Shown: positions 1 through 8,256 of the stretch, piece by piece
Layout of the letters: each line of letters begins with the position of its first letter
Position numbering within the stretch: the stretch's first letter is position 1
DNA from: Catellatospora coxensis
Lineage (GTDB): Bacteria > Actinomycetota > Actinomycetes > Mycobacteriales > Micromonosporaceae
Length of the DNA: 64,000 bases
Direction: 5' to 3'
Assembly (NCBI RefSeq): GCF_016862635.1
Contig: NZ_BONI01000014.1
Location: forward strand, 1 to 64,000
The notes under the pieces: model-generated
What the model was told of the DNA's origin: nothing
Database searches by the model: none
The model's input: the letters and a program-made list of their open reading frames with translations, nothing else
Program-made: the position numbers and the translations under genes

Positions 1-46
1 GGGCGCTGGCGACCAGGCGCGGGCGCAGCAGGTGGGACAGTCGCAT
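1..46 (-). CDS. 5' end of an unidentified gene (partial)
   Basis: Only the first 15 codons are inside the window, reading MRLSHLLRPRLVASA from an ATG at 46. The ATG overlaps the stop of the flavin reductase gene (TGATG junction), so the two are translationally coupled and in one operon. A flavin reductase is often paired with an FMN-dependent monooxygenase, which makes that a guess for this gene, but 15 residues cannot support a product name. Confidence 0.55.
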   Translation of the reverse strand, partial: MRLSHLLRPRLVASA

Positions 47-555
47 CAGGGTGCCTCCGGTGACAGTGGTGAGGTGTGGAACTTCCTGGCGTGGTAGATC
101 AGCTGCCCGTCGTCGGGTCCGTGGAAGACGTCGAGGACACCGGCGACGACGACCGTCGCGTCACCGACCGGCACCCGCCGCAGCGGCGTGACGCGCAGCG
201 CGGCAAGTGCGCCGGGCAGGAACGGCTCCCCGGTCGGCAGCGTGCTCCAGCCCTGGTCGGCGGTGAAACGGGGCCCGCCTGCGCGGGCGAAGTCCCGGGC
301 CACCTCCACATGGGCCTGCCCCAGCAGATGAACGACCAGGCTCTCGGCCTGCAGCAGGTGCCGTGCCGACCGCGTGCCCATGACGGAGAAGGACAGCGCC
401 GGAGGCGTGAGCGACACCGAGGCGACGCTGGAGGCGGTCAGCCCGACCGGTCCTTGTGGCCCCGCCGCGCAGATGACGGCGACCCCGGTCGGGTACCGGC
501 CGAACGCCTCCCGGAACCGGATGCCCACCGGTTCCGGGGCAGCTGTGTGATCCAC
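46..555 (-). CDS. Flavin reductase-like, FMN-binding domain protein
   Basis: A 169-residue protein of the HpaC/flavin reductase split-barrel family, which reduces FMN or FAD with NAD(P)H to supply a partner monooxygenase. The N-terminal part carries the family pattern F-x-R-Y-P-T-G-V-A-V followed by GLTASSVASVSLTPPALSFS, where the flavin phosphate and ring are normally held; the length is typical of the single-domain family. The start is GTG at 555. A good promoter (TTGACA at 593-588 and TTTAGC at 570-565, 17-bp spacer) places transcription start about at the start codon, so the message is probably leaderless. It overlaps the next minus-strand gene, which may be the oxygenase it serves. Family assignment is firm; the substrate system is unknown. 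Confidence 0.85.
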   Translation of the reverse strand: MDHTAAPEPVGIRFREAFGRYPTGVAVICAAGPQGPVGLTASSVASVSLTPPALSFSVMGTRSARHLLQAESLVVHLLGQAHVEVARDFARAGGPRFTADQGWSTLPTGEPFLPGALAALRVTPLRRVPVGDATVVVAGVLDVFHGPDDGQLIYHARKFHTSPLSPEAP

Positions 556-564
556 AACCGCGAC

Positions 565-593
565 GCTAAAACCTCAACCGCACTTGATGTCAA
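565..593 (-). promoter_or_regulatory. Promoter of the flavin reductase gene
   Basis: On the minus strand a perfect -35 TTGACA (593-588) is separated by 17 bp from TTTAGC (570-565). The -35 lies in a small inverted repeat CTTGA-TG-TCAAG (583-594), and the motif CTTGATGT recurs at 640-647 inside the large palindrome upstream, which suggests a shared regulator site. Confidence 0.6.
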
Positions 594-625
594 GCTCGCG
601 GGCCAGATGAGGCATACCTCTCCGT

Positions 626-673
626 GCGCTTACATCATCCTTGATGTGCTCACACCAAAGATGATGTAAGCGC
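626..673. repeat. 48-bp near-perfect inverted repeat between divergent genes
   Basis: The outer 14 bp (626-639 and 660-673) are perfectly complementary. The inner part, TTGATGTG against CACACCAA, extends the arms to about 23 nt with two mismatches. It lies between the divergent flavin reductase and winged-helix genes, so it is upstream of both and cannot be a simple terminator of either. It is AT-richer than its surroundings. An operator or a cruciform-forming element is more likely. Confidence 0.6.
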
Positions 674-766
674 GGTCCGCGAGGTCACCTGTCGCGCAGT
701 CGTGCGAGCTGCTGGTGGCCGCCGTGGTGGCGGGACACCCGCGCGCATTGCCGTAGGTTCTACACC

Positions 767-1846
767 GTGACCCCTGCTGCCGATCATGAGCCGTTGCACC
801 GTACGCGGGCCCGAGCGCAGCTGCTGGCGGGCGGCCGGCGCGGGGACACGGCCGCGGACGTCGTGCGGCGGGTCTTCGCGATCCAGGCCCAGGACGCCAC
901 CGCCGCGGCCCTCGGCATCCGGGCGCGCGGGCGTGACCTCGACACGCAGGCGATCCGGACCGCGTACGAGGGGGACGCGTCGATCGTGCGGAACTGGTTC
1001 ATGCGCGGCACGCTGCACACGATCCCGGCCGAGGACGTGCGCTGGGTCTCCCGGCTGCTCGCCCCGCGGGTGATCGGCGCGACCCGCCACCGCTACCGCG
1101 AGCTCGGCCTCACCGACGATCTGATCGAGCGGGCCGACGACCTCATCGAAGAGGTGCTCGGGGTGCAGGGGCCGTGCACGCGGCAGGAGCTGGCCGAGCG
1201 CCTCGCCGCCCTCGGCGTTGACCCCACCGGCCAGGCTCCGTTCCACCTGATCCGGCACGCGGCGCTGATCGGGCGGGTGTGCCACGGGCCGGTGCGGGAC
1301 GGCGAGCAGACGTACGTGCTGCTGGAGGACTGGGTGCCGGAGCCTGGCGAGCCGATGCCGGCGGGTGACGCCGCCGTCGCGGAACTGGCCCGCCGGTATC
1401 TGGCCGCGTACGCCCCGGCGACCTTGGACGACTTCGTGTGCTGGTCGGGCGTCGCCGTCACCGTGGCTCGCCGGGCGTGGCAGGACCTGGCCGGGTCGGG
1501 GGCGATCGTCGTCGACGGCGATTCGACGGTCCTGGCCGGGCAGGAGACCCTGGACGAGTCCGTGACGCCGGACGTGCGGCTGCTCCCGGCCTACGACAAC
1601 TACCTGACCGGATACCGCACCCGGCGGGAGTCGGTCGACGCCGCCCACGAGGCACGGGTGTGGCCCGGCGGCGGGGTGATCCGACCGACCGTGCTGGTCG
1701 ACGGGCACGTCGTCGGCACCTGGTCGCGCGGCTCCGGTGGGCGTGTGATCACCGTGGACCCGTTCGGCCCGCTGCCCGAACAGGTTCAGGCCGACGTCGA
1801 CCGGGAGGCGGCCGCGATCACGGGGTTCCTGCGTCCGGCCGACTGA
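767..1846 (+). CDS. Winged-helix DNA-binding domain protein (HTH_42, AlkZ/YcaQ-like)
   Basis: A 359-residue protein of the HTH_42 superfamily, which includes the AlkZ/AlkX (YcaQ) DNA glycosylases that unhook interstrand crosslinks. The N-terminus has the family's conserved segment with Q40-A-Q42, resembling the QxQ catalytic motif of AlkZ-type enzymes, followed by several predicted winged helices. Many actinobacterial paralogues have no proven glycosylase activity, so the repair role is inferred. The GTG start at 767 lies 7 nt after a TAGGTT -10-like box (754-759), consistent with leaderless transcription. It stands alone, divergent from the flavin reductase. Confidence 0.75.
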   Translation: MTPAADHEPLHRTRARAQLLAGGRRGDTAADVVRRVFAIQAQDATAAALGIRARGRDLDTQAIRTAYEGDASIVRNWFMRGTLHTIPAEDVRWVSRLLAPRVIGATRHRYRELGLTDDLIERADDLIEEVLGVQGPCTRQELAERLAALGVDPTGQAPFHLIRHAALIGRVCHGPVRDGEQTYVLLEDWVPEPGEPMPAGDAAVAELARRYLAAYAPATLDDFVCWSGVAVTVARRAWQDLAGSGAIVVDGDSTVLAGQETLDESVTPDVRLLPAYDNYLTGYRTRRESVDAAHEARVWPGGGVIRPTVLVDGHVVGTWSRGSGGRVITVDPFGPLPEQVQADVDREAAAITGFLRPAD

Positions 1847-1920
1847 GCTGATCGACGGCAGTGGAAGTGCCGGACGCGGCTGCCTACACTACGTCGCATG
1901 GTCATCGGGGAGCTGATGCG

Positions 1921-2394
1921 ATGCGGCTGCTGATAAACGGTCGGCACCACGAGATCGAGCACGGCGACGAGCCGTTGCTGTGGGTGCTGCGCGACGAGCT
2001 CGGCCTGACCGGCACCCGGTACGGCTGCGGGGTCGGGATCTGCGGCTGCTGCACGGTGCTGCTGGCCGGCCGCCCGACGCGGAGCTGCCAGCTCACGGCC
2101 GCGGAGGTCGGCGAGCGTCCCGTGGTGACATTGGAGGGTCTGGCCGAACGCGGGCCCGACGGCAAGGTCGTCGCCCTGCACCCGGTGCAGCAGGCGTTCG
2201 TGGAGACGCCGCTGCAGTGCGGCTGGTGCCTGCCCGGCCATGTGATGACCGCGGTCGCGCTGCTGGCCCGCGACCCCGACCCGGACGAGGCCACGATCGC
2301 CGAGGCCGCGAGCCCCAACCTGTGCCGGTGCGGCGGATACAACACCATCAAGGCCGCGGTGGCCCGCGCCGCCGAGCTGGCGCGGGAAGCATGA
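1921..2394 (+). CDS. (2Fe-2S)-binding small subunit of a molybdenum hydroxylase (IorA type)
   Basis: A 157-residue protein of the xanthine dehydrogenase/isoquinoline 1-oxidoreductase alpha family. It carries two [2Fe-2S] clusters that pass electrons from the molybdenum subunit. The plant-ferredoxin cluster ligands are C36, C41, C44 and C56; the second cluster uses QCGWC and NLCRCGG motifs further on. The start is ATG 1921, with GGGGAG 8 nt upstream; the frame is open further 5' but without a better site. Its stop overlaps the start of the large subunit (ATGA at 2391-2394), so the two subunits are co-translated. No FAD subunit gene is adjacent, fitting the two-subunit isoquinoline-oxidoreductase architecture. 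Confidence 0.9.
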   Translation: MRLLINGRHHEIEHGDEPLLWVLRDELGLTGTRYGCGVGICGCCTVLLAGRPTRSCQLTAAEVGERPVVTLEGLAERGPDGKVVALHPVQQAFVETPLQCGWCLPGHVMTAVALLARDPDPDEATIAEAASPNLCRCGGYNTIKAAVARAAELAREA

Positions 2395-4598
2395 ACGGCG
2401 GCGACACCGCACCGTCCGAGCCGGACGCACGGCCCTCCCGCTGGCGGGTCGCCCGGCGCCAGCTGCTGATCGGGGCCGGGGCGACGGTCGGGTCGCTGCT
2501 GGTGGGCGTGCCGATCGCGCTGGAGTACGGCCGCCCGAGCCTCGCCCGGTGGATGCTGGAACGCGGCACCGGCCCGGCCGAGATCCCCGAGTCGTCGCTG
2601 GTCTGGTTCGAGCTGACCGGTGACGGCGTCACCCTGCACGTGCCGAAGATCGAGATGGGGCAGGGCATCCACACCGCCCTGGCCCAGGTCGCGGCCGAGG
2701 AGCTGCGGGTACGGCCGGAGCGGCTGGCCGTGGTCCAGGCCGACACCGCTCGCGGGTACCCGGCGGCGACCCTGTTCACGTTCGGGTCCACTTCGGTCGC
2801 TTCCCTGTACACCCCGATCCGCGAAGCGGCCGCGGCCGTCCGGGCGATGCTGGCGGTCGAAGCGGCCCGGCAGCTGAGCGTCGAGCCGCAGGCGCTGACC
2901 ACCGTCGACGGTGCTTTCCAGGTCGCGGGGACGGACCGCGTGCTCACCTATACCGAGGTCATCGCCGCGCATCAGGGACCGTGGCAGGAACCCGCCGAGC
3001 GCCCGGCGCTGCGCCCGGCCGGTGAGTTCACCAGCATCGGCCGGTCCGTGCCCCGGGTCGACTTCCGGGCCAAGGTGCTCGGCGAGGCGACCTACGGTTA
3101 CGACGCCCGGCTGCCCGGCATGGGCTACGGGGCGTTCGCGGTGCCGCCGCGCTTCGGCGCGCAGCTGGAGAGCGCCGAACCGGGCGACGTCGCCGCGATG
3201 CCCGGTGTGCAGCAGGTCGTCATCGACGTCGAGGCCGGGTTCGCCGGCGTGGTCGCCGACACCCGGACCCGGGCCTGGGCGGCCGCCCGCGCCCTGCGGA
3301 CCACCTGGAGCGAAGGCAGCCGGGTCGACACCGGCGCGCTCGAACGGCAGGTCACCGCCGGGGACGGCGTGGTGCTGCGCCGCGACGGCTCGATCCGCGA
3401 CGCGCTGTCGCAGGGCCGGATCGTGCAAGCCGAATACCGTACGCCGCTGGCCGCCCATGCCCACCTGGAGCCGCTCGCGGCGCTGGCCAGGGTGGAGCCA
3501 GGACCGGCCGGCAAGGTCGAGCTCTGGGTGCCGACGCAGAGCCCGGAGAGTGTGCTGGAGGACGTGCGCGCCGCGCTCGGCGAGGAGCGTGCGGTCGTCG
3601 TGCACGTGACGCAGCTCGGCGGCTCGTTCGGGCGCAAGGGCGGCCAGCACCTGGCCGTCGAGGCCGCGCGGCTGTCCGCGGCGACCGGGCGGCCGGTGCA
3701 CGTCGGCTGGACCCGCGACACCGACCTGCGGCAGGCCTTCTACCGGCCGCCGACGCACACCAGGATGCGCGGTTCGGTCGGGCCGGACGGCATGATCCGG
3801 GGCGTCGAGCAGGTCAGCGCCGCCGGGGACATCATCTGGGCGGTCGCGGGCCTGCCCGAGCCGGTACGCAGCATCATCGGGTTCGACCCGGGCGGGCTGC
3901 TGGGCCTGTTCCTGCCGTACGACCTGCCCGCGTACCGGCTGGTCAACCGGCGTGAGCAGCTGCCGGTGCCGACCGGGCCGTGGCGCGGGCTGGGTCTGAT
4001 GCCGAACACGTTCGCGCTGGAGAGCTTCTTCGACGAGCTGGCCGAGGCCGCCGGGACCGATCCGCTGACCTACCGGCTGGCGCACCTGCGCGAGTCCGGT
4101 GAGCAGGGGGAGCGGCTGCGGACGGTGCTGCGTACCGCGGCGCGGATGGCCGGCTGGAGCGAGTCGCTGCCCGCCGGGCGCGGCCGGGGGATCGCGTGTT
4201 CCGGTGACGCCCGCACGGTGGTCGCGGTCGTCGCGGAGGTCGACCTGTCGGGCGGGCGGCTGCGGGTGACCGGGGTGGACGTGGCGGTCGACTGCGGCCT
4301 GGTGGTCAATCCGGCCGGGGCGAAGCTGCAGGCCCAGGGCTCGGTGGTGATGGGGCTGAGTTCGGCGCTGCGCGAGGAGCTGCGCATCGACGACGGGCAG
4401 GTCGTGTCCGACAACTTCGACAGCTACCCGATCCTCACGATGGCGGACACGCCACCGGTGCGGGTGACGTTCGTCGGCGGCGGCGAGGCGCCGTACGGCA
4501 TGGGCGAGCCGGTCGTCGGCCCGGTGCCCGCCGCGGTGGCGAACGCGGTCCGCGCGGCCGGCGGCCCACGGCTGCGCAGCCTCCCGCTGCGCCTGTGA
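2391..4598 (+). CDS. Tat-exported molybdopterin-binding subunit of a molybdenum hydroxylase (IorB type)
   Basis: A 735-residue molybdopterin-cytosine-dinucleotide subunit of the aldehyde/isoquinoline oxidoreductase family. The N-terminus contains ARRQLLIG followed by a hydrophobic stretch, a twin-arginine signal, so the folded heterodimer should be carried across the membrane with its partner. GGSFGRKGG and the terminal GMGEP motif (whose Glu is the family's catalytic base) are visible. ATG 2391 overlaps the small-subunit stop; the upstream extension of the open frame is out-of-frame coding sequence of that subunit. The substrate (N-heterocycle or aldehyde) cannot be read from sequence. No XdhC-type maturation gene is in the window. 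Confidence 0.9.
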   Translation: MNGGDTAPSEPDARPSRWRVARRQLLIGAGATVGSLLVGVPIALEYGRPSLARWMLERGTGPAEIPESSLVWFELTGDGVTLHVPKIEMGQGIHTALAQVAAEELRVRPERLAVVQADTARGYPAATLFTFGSTSVASLYTPIREAAAAVRAMLAVEAARQLSVEPQALTTVDGAFQVAGTDRVLTYTEVIAAHQGPWQEPAERPALRPAGEFTSIGRSVPRVDFRAKVLGEATYGYDARLPGMGYGAFAVPPRFGAQLESAEPGDVAAMPGVQQVVIDVEAGFAGVVADTRTRAWAAARALRTTWSEGSRVDTGALERQVTAGDGVVLRRDGSIRDALSQGRIVQAEYRTPLAAHAHLEPLAALARVEPGPAGKVELWVPTQSPESVLEDVRAALGEERAVVVHVTQLGGSFGRKGGQHLAVEAARLSAATGRPVHVGWTRDTDLRQAFYRPPTHTRMRGSVGPDGMIRGVEQVSAAGDIIWAVAGLPEPVRSIIGFDPGGLLGLFLPYDLPAYRLVNRREQLPVPTGPWRGLGLMPNTFALESFFDELAEAAGTDPLTYRLAHLRESGEQGERLRTVLRTAARMAGWSESLPAGRGRGIACSGDARTVVAVVAEVDLSGGRLRVTGVDVAVDCGLVVNPAGAKLQAQGSVVMGLSSALREELRIDDGQVVSDNFDSYPILTMADTPPVRVTFVGGGEAPYGMGEPVVGPVPAAVANAVRAAGGPRLRSLPLRL

Positions 4599-4610
4599 CG
4601 GCGCGGCAGG

Positions 4611-5150
4611 TCACCCGAGTTCGGCGGGCGGGGCGGTGGGGTCCTCGTCGGGGGTGAGGTCGAGCTGCAGCCACGTGACGTCGTGCCAGGCGCCCAGCTT
4701 CCAGCCGACCTTGTGGTAGGTGCCGACGTCGGTGAAGCCGAAGGAGTGGTGCAGTCCCATGCTGGCCTCGTTGGGCTGGGTCACGCCGCCCATCACCCGG
4801 CGGTAGCCGCGGGCGGCGAGAATGGGCAGCAGCGCGGCGTACAGCGCCCGTCCCGCACCGGTGCGGCGGCGGCCCGGCTGCAGGTAGATGCTGGCGTCGC
4901 AGGCCCAGCGGTAGGCGGCCCGGGTCCGGTGCTCGGTGCCGTAGGCGTAACCGACCACCTCGCCGTCCACCTCCAGCACCAGCCACGCGTGGCGCTCGTT
5001 GGCCGCCTCGATGCGGCAGGCCATCTCCGCGGCGGTCGGCGGTTCGGTCTCGAACGTGATCGTGGTGTCGGTGACGTACGGTGCGTAGATCGCGGCGCAG
5101 GCGGCGGCGTCGTCCGCTGTCGCGCGGCGGATGTTCCCATTCCCACTCAT
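4611..5150 (-). CDS. GNAT N-acetyltransferase (phosphinothricin acetyltransferase-like)
   Basis: A 179-residue GNAT enzyme. IRRATADDAAACAAIYAPYV at the start, the acetyl-CoA loop region QPGRRRTGAGRALYAALL, and the F-T-D-V-G-T-Y-H-K-V-G-W-K motif are typical of the phosphinothricin/methionine-sulfone acetyltransferase subgroup, which acetylates small amino-group substrates. I chose ATG 5150 because a TATAGT -10 box on the minus strand ends at 5155, giving a leaderless message; an ATG at 5168 would lie upstream of that box. It is divergent from the XRE-cupin regulator and shares its operator region, so it is the probable regulated target. Confidence 0.85.
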   Translation of the reverse strand: MSGNGNIRRATADDAAACAAIYAPYVTDTTITFETEPPTAAEMACRIEAANERHAWLVLEVDGEVVGYAYGTEHRTRAAYRWACDASIYLQPGRRRTGAGRALYAALLPILAARGYRRVMGGVTQPNEASMGLHHSFGFTDVGTYHKVGWKLGAWHDVTWLQLDLTPDEDPTAPPAELG

Positions 5151-5153
5151 GGC

Positions 5154-5184
5154 CACTATAGTAGCCATCATGCTGACTATAGTG
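5154..5184. promoter_or_regulatory. Divergent promoter with two ACTATAGT operator boxes
   Basis: Two identical palindromes ACTATAGT occur at 5155-5162 and 5176-5183, 21 bp apart (two helical turns). Each contains TATAGT, a good -10 hexamer: the left one reads toward the acetyltransferase (ATG 5150), the right one toward the regulator (GTG 5199). A protein bound to both boxes would cover both -10 elements. The adjacent XRE regulator is the obvious candidate, by inference. Confidence 0.6.
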
Positions 5185-5198
5185 TCAACGGCTCGGCC

Positions 5199-5768
5199 GT
5201 GACCGACGATCTCGGCAAAGCGCTCGCGTCGACCGTCCGAGCCGCCCGCGAGAGTCGAGGCCTCACGGTCGCCGGCCTGGCCGACGTCTCCGGCGTGTCC
5301 CGCGCGATGATCTCGAAGGTCGAGTACGGCGAGGCACAGCCGACGGCGGCCCTGCTCGCCAAGCTGTCCGTCGCGCTCGGCCTCACCCTGTCGGAACTGA
5401 TCGCGCGGGCAGAGGGCGCCGCGGTGCAGGTCGCTCGGCGCGACGAGCAGCCGGTGTGGACCGACCCCGAGACCGGCTACGTACGCCGCGCGGTGTCGCC
5501 GCCGGGAAGCACCGCGCTGGAACTGGTCGAGGTGGAACTCCCGCCCGGTGCCGAGGTCGCCTACCCCGCGCAGGCCTACCGCTTCATCAGCCACCAGATC
5601 TGGATACTGTCCGGGCGCCTGCGCTTCGTCGAAGGCGATCAGGTACATGAACTCGACGCCGGCGACTGCCTGCAACTCGGCCCTCCGGCCGACTGCGTGT
5701 ACGTCAACGCGACCGCGGTTCCATGCCGATACCTGGTCGTGCTCGACAAGCTCGCCCGCCCGAGATAG
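5199..5768 (+). CDS. XRE-family regulator with C-terminal cupin domain
   Basis: A 189-residue regulator. Residues about 5-65 form a Cro/C1-type helix-turn-helix (recognition region SGVSRAMISKVEYGEAQPT). The C-terminal half (about 100-185) is a cupin barrel that usually senses a small ligand. This layout is shared with regulators of amino-acid, polyamine and antibiotic-modification genes. GTG 5199 was chosen because it follows the TATAGT box at 5178-5183; longer open frame upstream runs back through the divergent gene. It probably represses itself and the acetyltransferase via the ACTATAGT boxes and responds to the acetyltransferase substrate (inference). Confidence 0.85.
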   Translation: MTDDLGKALASTVRAARESRGLTVAGLADVSGVSRAMISKVEYGEAQPTAALLAKLSVALGLTLSELIARAEGAAVQVARRDEQPVWTDPETGYVRRAVSPPGSTALELVEVELPPGAEVAYPAQAYRFISHQIWILSGRLRFVEGDQVHELDAGDCLQLGPPADCVYVNATAVPCRYLVVLDKLARPR

Positions 5769-5787
5769 CTCGCAGCCGTCGGTCCCG

Positions 5788-5834
5788 ACATGCGGGGCGG
5801 TTCGCGAGCGACGCCCGCGAACCGCCCCGCATGT
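5788..5834. terminator. Bidirectional terminator hairpin
   Basis: An 18-bp perfect inverted repeat (5789-5806 with 5816-5833, extended by one A-T pair) with a 9-nt loop. It sits between the convergent XRE regulator (stop 5768) and ABC permease (stop 5845) and can end both transcripts. There is no T-run, as is common in high-GC actinobacteria. Confidence 0.8.
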
Positions 5835-5844
5835 TCCCGGCCCG

Positions 5845-8256
5845 TTACTCGGCTCGCAGGGCCGTGGCGACCCGGGTGCGGGCCGCCCAGCCGGCGGGCA
5901 GCAGCGCGCCCAGCACCGCCAGCAGGATGCCCGCGCCGCCGAGCAGGAGCAGGTCGCCGAGCTGGTACACCTCCATCGCCGACTGCGGCAGCGCCGTGCT
6001 CGCGGCCTCGCCCATCACCGGGATGACGGCGTGGTGCAGCGCGACGCCCAGCGGCACCGCGATCACCCCGGCCAGCAGGCCCAGCCCGACCATCGACGTG
6101 ACGACCATGATCCGGGTCTGCCGGGGCGTCATGCCCAGCGCCTTGAGCACGCCGATCTCGTGGATGCGCTCGCGGGTGGTGAGCACGACCGTGTTCAGCA
6201 CCCCGAGCGCGGCCACTACGCTGAGCAGCAGCGTCAGGGTGCCGATCAGCGCCTGGATGATCAGGAACGTCTCGCCGTCGTCACCGGCCGTCTGGTCCTC
6301 GACGAACACCCCGGACGTCTCCTCCGGATACTTCGCCTGCAGCGCCGTCGTGTACGCGGCGGCCTCCGTCCCGGGCGTGAGCGCGATCTCGACCCGGGCC
6401 ATCATCGGCTTGGCCACCAGCGACGCGTCACCGATCATCGTGAAGCTGTCGCTGCCGTTGATGACCTCGGCGGTGATGGTGACCACGCGCCCGCCGGGCA
6501 TGGTGATCCGGTCGCCGACCGCGTACCCGGTCTGGCGCAGGAAGTACGACGAGACCACCACCTCGTCGGCACCGCTGTACCAGCGCCCGGACACGATGCG
6601 GTAGCCGACCCAGCTCGCGTCGCCGGTGTAGCCGTTCAGCCTGACCTCCTGCGACAGGCCCGCGACCCGGACCTCGGCCTCCTTCAGCAGCGTCGAGCGG
6701 GCGGTGCCCGGCATCGCCGCCACGGTCGCGGCGACGTCTGCGGCATCCGGCGGGTCGATCGGCTCGCCGCCCGGCCGGGCCATCACCGGCCCGAACGCGT
6801 CCGGCACCATGACCTGCACCGTCACCGGCACCGCGTCGAGGCGGGTGAACGCGACGTTGACCTCGGTCATCGACGCGGACAGGCCACTGGAGAAGACCAG
6901 CGTGATCGCGCCGAGCAGCAATGCGACCAGCGTCGCCACGGCTCGCGACGGCCGGGCCAGCGGCATGCCCAGCCCCAGTGCCACCGGCCGCGGCAGCGGC
7001 GAGGCGGTCAGCGCCCGGCGGGCCCGGAACCCGCGGCCGGTGCGCGGCGCGCGGCCGACGCTGATCGCCTGGTTGGCGGCCAGCCGCCCGGCCCGCGACG
7101 CCGGCCCGATCGCCGACAGCACGACCAGCAGCGGTGCGGCGACCAGCACCAGCCCGAGCACCCACAGCGGCACGCCCGCGCCGTCGCCGGGCAGCCCGTA
7201 CGCGTCGTCGGTCTCGGCGAGCAGCGGCACCGCCAGCCCCGCGCCCAGCGCCACCCCGAGCACCGCGGCGACCAGCGCCGGGGCCAGCACCTGCACGACG
7301 TACACCGTGACGACCTGCCCGGGGGTGAAGCCGAGCGTCTTGAGGATGCCGATGGTGCGGAACCCCGAGACGACCGCCCCGTTGACGACGTTCACCGTGA
7401 TCAGCACTGACAGCACGATGCCGAGCAGCGCGAACGCGACCACGAACGGCGCGATCGCCGAGATGGACCGGTTGAGCGACTGCCGGACCGTCACGTACGT
7501 CGTCGCGCCGGTCACCGCCCCCGCGGGCAGCGCGGCGGTCGCCTTGGCCAGGTCGGCGCGCACCGCGGCGTCGTCGACACCGGGGGAGGCGAACCGGTAG
7601 AGCATCTGCCGCGCCGCGGTGTCCCCGGTGAGCACGTCGGTCTGCGTCGGCCACACCCAGGCATCGGCGGTGCCGGTGACTGACGCGGCGATCCCGACCA
7701 CGCGCAGTTTCACCCCGCTGATCGTCACCTCGCTGCCCACGGCCGTCCGCGGACTGGAGGTGCGCCGGGTGAGCACGATCTGCCCCGGCCCGCTCAGCCA
7801 GGCGCCGGTGCTCAGGGTGAGCCGGTCCACGGGCCCTTGCTGCTGCTCGCGCCCGACGATGACGAACTCCATGCCAGGCGGCCCGAACATGCCGTCCATG
7901 GGCGCGGTGACCAGGTCGAACGGCCCCGCGGCCGCGGCGAGGCCGGACGCGGTCGCGGTGGCCGCGACCTGGTCGGCGGGCACGTCGGCGCGGATCGTGG
8001 CCGTGGCGTGCGAGCCCTGCGTGGTGGCGAACGCGTCGTCGAACGGCCCGTGCGACGACACGAGCAGGCCGACGCCGAGCACGGCCGTTGCCGCAGACAG
8101 CAGCACCACCACGCCGACGATCACGGTCTGCAGCCTGCGCCGCGCGACCGCCGCGCGGGCCGCGGCCAACACCGCGCCCGTTCCCCGGCCGCGTCGTGGC
8201 ACGCCGGGTCCGGTGGCCGCGGCCAGGACCCGGGTGGTCGTCGGTGCGGCGCTCAC
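5845..8256 (-). CDS. MacB/FtsX-type ABC transporter permease
   Basis: An 803-residue integral membrane permease of the FtsX/MacB family with two tandem FtsX units: an N-terminal membrane anchor, a large extracytoplasmic loop, a four-segment region, then a second loop and FtsX region near the C-terminus (TRERIHEIGVLKALGMTPRQ is the classic coupling segment). Such proteins use ATP to drive mechanotransmission, export of lipids, peptides or antibiotics, or resistance to cell-wall agents, rather than import. GTG 8256 overlaps the ATPase stop (GTGA). The pair faces a two-component system, a frequent arrangement for envelope-stress or antimicrobial-peptide resistance. Confidence 0.88.
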   Translation of the reverse strand: MSAAPTTTRVLAAATGPGVPRRGRGTGAVLAAARAAVARRRLQTVIVGVVVLLSAATAVLGVGLLVSSHGPFDDAFATTQGSHATATIRADVPADQVAATATASGLAAAAGPFDLVTAPMDGMFGPPGMEFVIVGREQQQGPVDRLTLSTGAWLSGPGQIVLTRRTSSPRTAVGSEVTISGVKLRVVGIAASVTGTADAWVWPTQTDVLTGDTAARQMLYRFASPGVDDAAVRADLAKATAALPAGAVTGATTYVTVRQSLNRSISAIAPFVVAFALLGIVLSVLITVNVVNGAVVSGFRTIGILKTLGFTPGQVVTVYVVQVLAPALVAAVLGVALGAGLAVPLLAETDDAYGLPGDGAGVPLWVLGLVLVAAPLLVVLSAIGPASRAGRLAANQAISVGRAPRTGRGFRARRALTASPLPRPVALGLGMPLARPSRAVATLVALLLGAITLVFSSGLSASMTEVNVAFTRLDAVPVTVQVMVPDAFGPVMARPGGEPIDPPDAADVAATVAAMPGTARSTLLKEAEVRVAGLSQEVRLNGYTGDASWVGYRIVSGRWYSGADEVVVSSYFLRQTGYAVGDRITMPGGRVVTITAEVINGSDSFTMIGDASLVAKPMMARVEIALTPGTEAAAYTTALQAKYPEETSGVFVEDQTAGDDGETFLIIQALIGTLTLLLSVVAALGVLNTVVLTTRERIHEIGVLKALGMTPRQTRIMVVTSMVGLGLLAGVIAVPLGVALHHAVIPVMGEAASTALPQSAMEVYQLGDLLLLGGAGILLAVLGALLPAGWAARTRVATALRAE

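Noticed and set aside
1902-4085. A 727-codon open frame on the minus strand
   Set aside because: It lies wholly opposite the molybdenum hydroxylase genes, is Arg/Pro/Gly/His rich, and has no ribosome site; it is the usual antisense shadow in high-GC DNA.
5548-7410. A 620-codon plus-strand frame over the ABC permease
   Set aside because: Antisense to a clear FtsX-type permease; extreme Arg/His/Gln bias and no initiation site.
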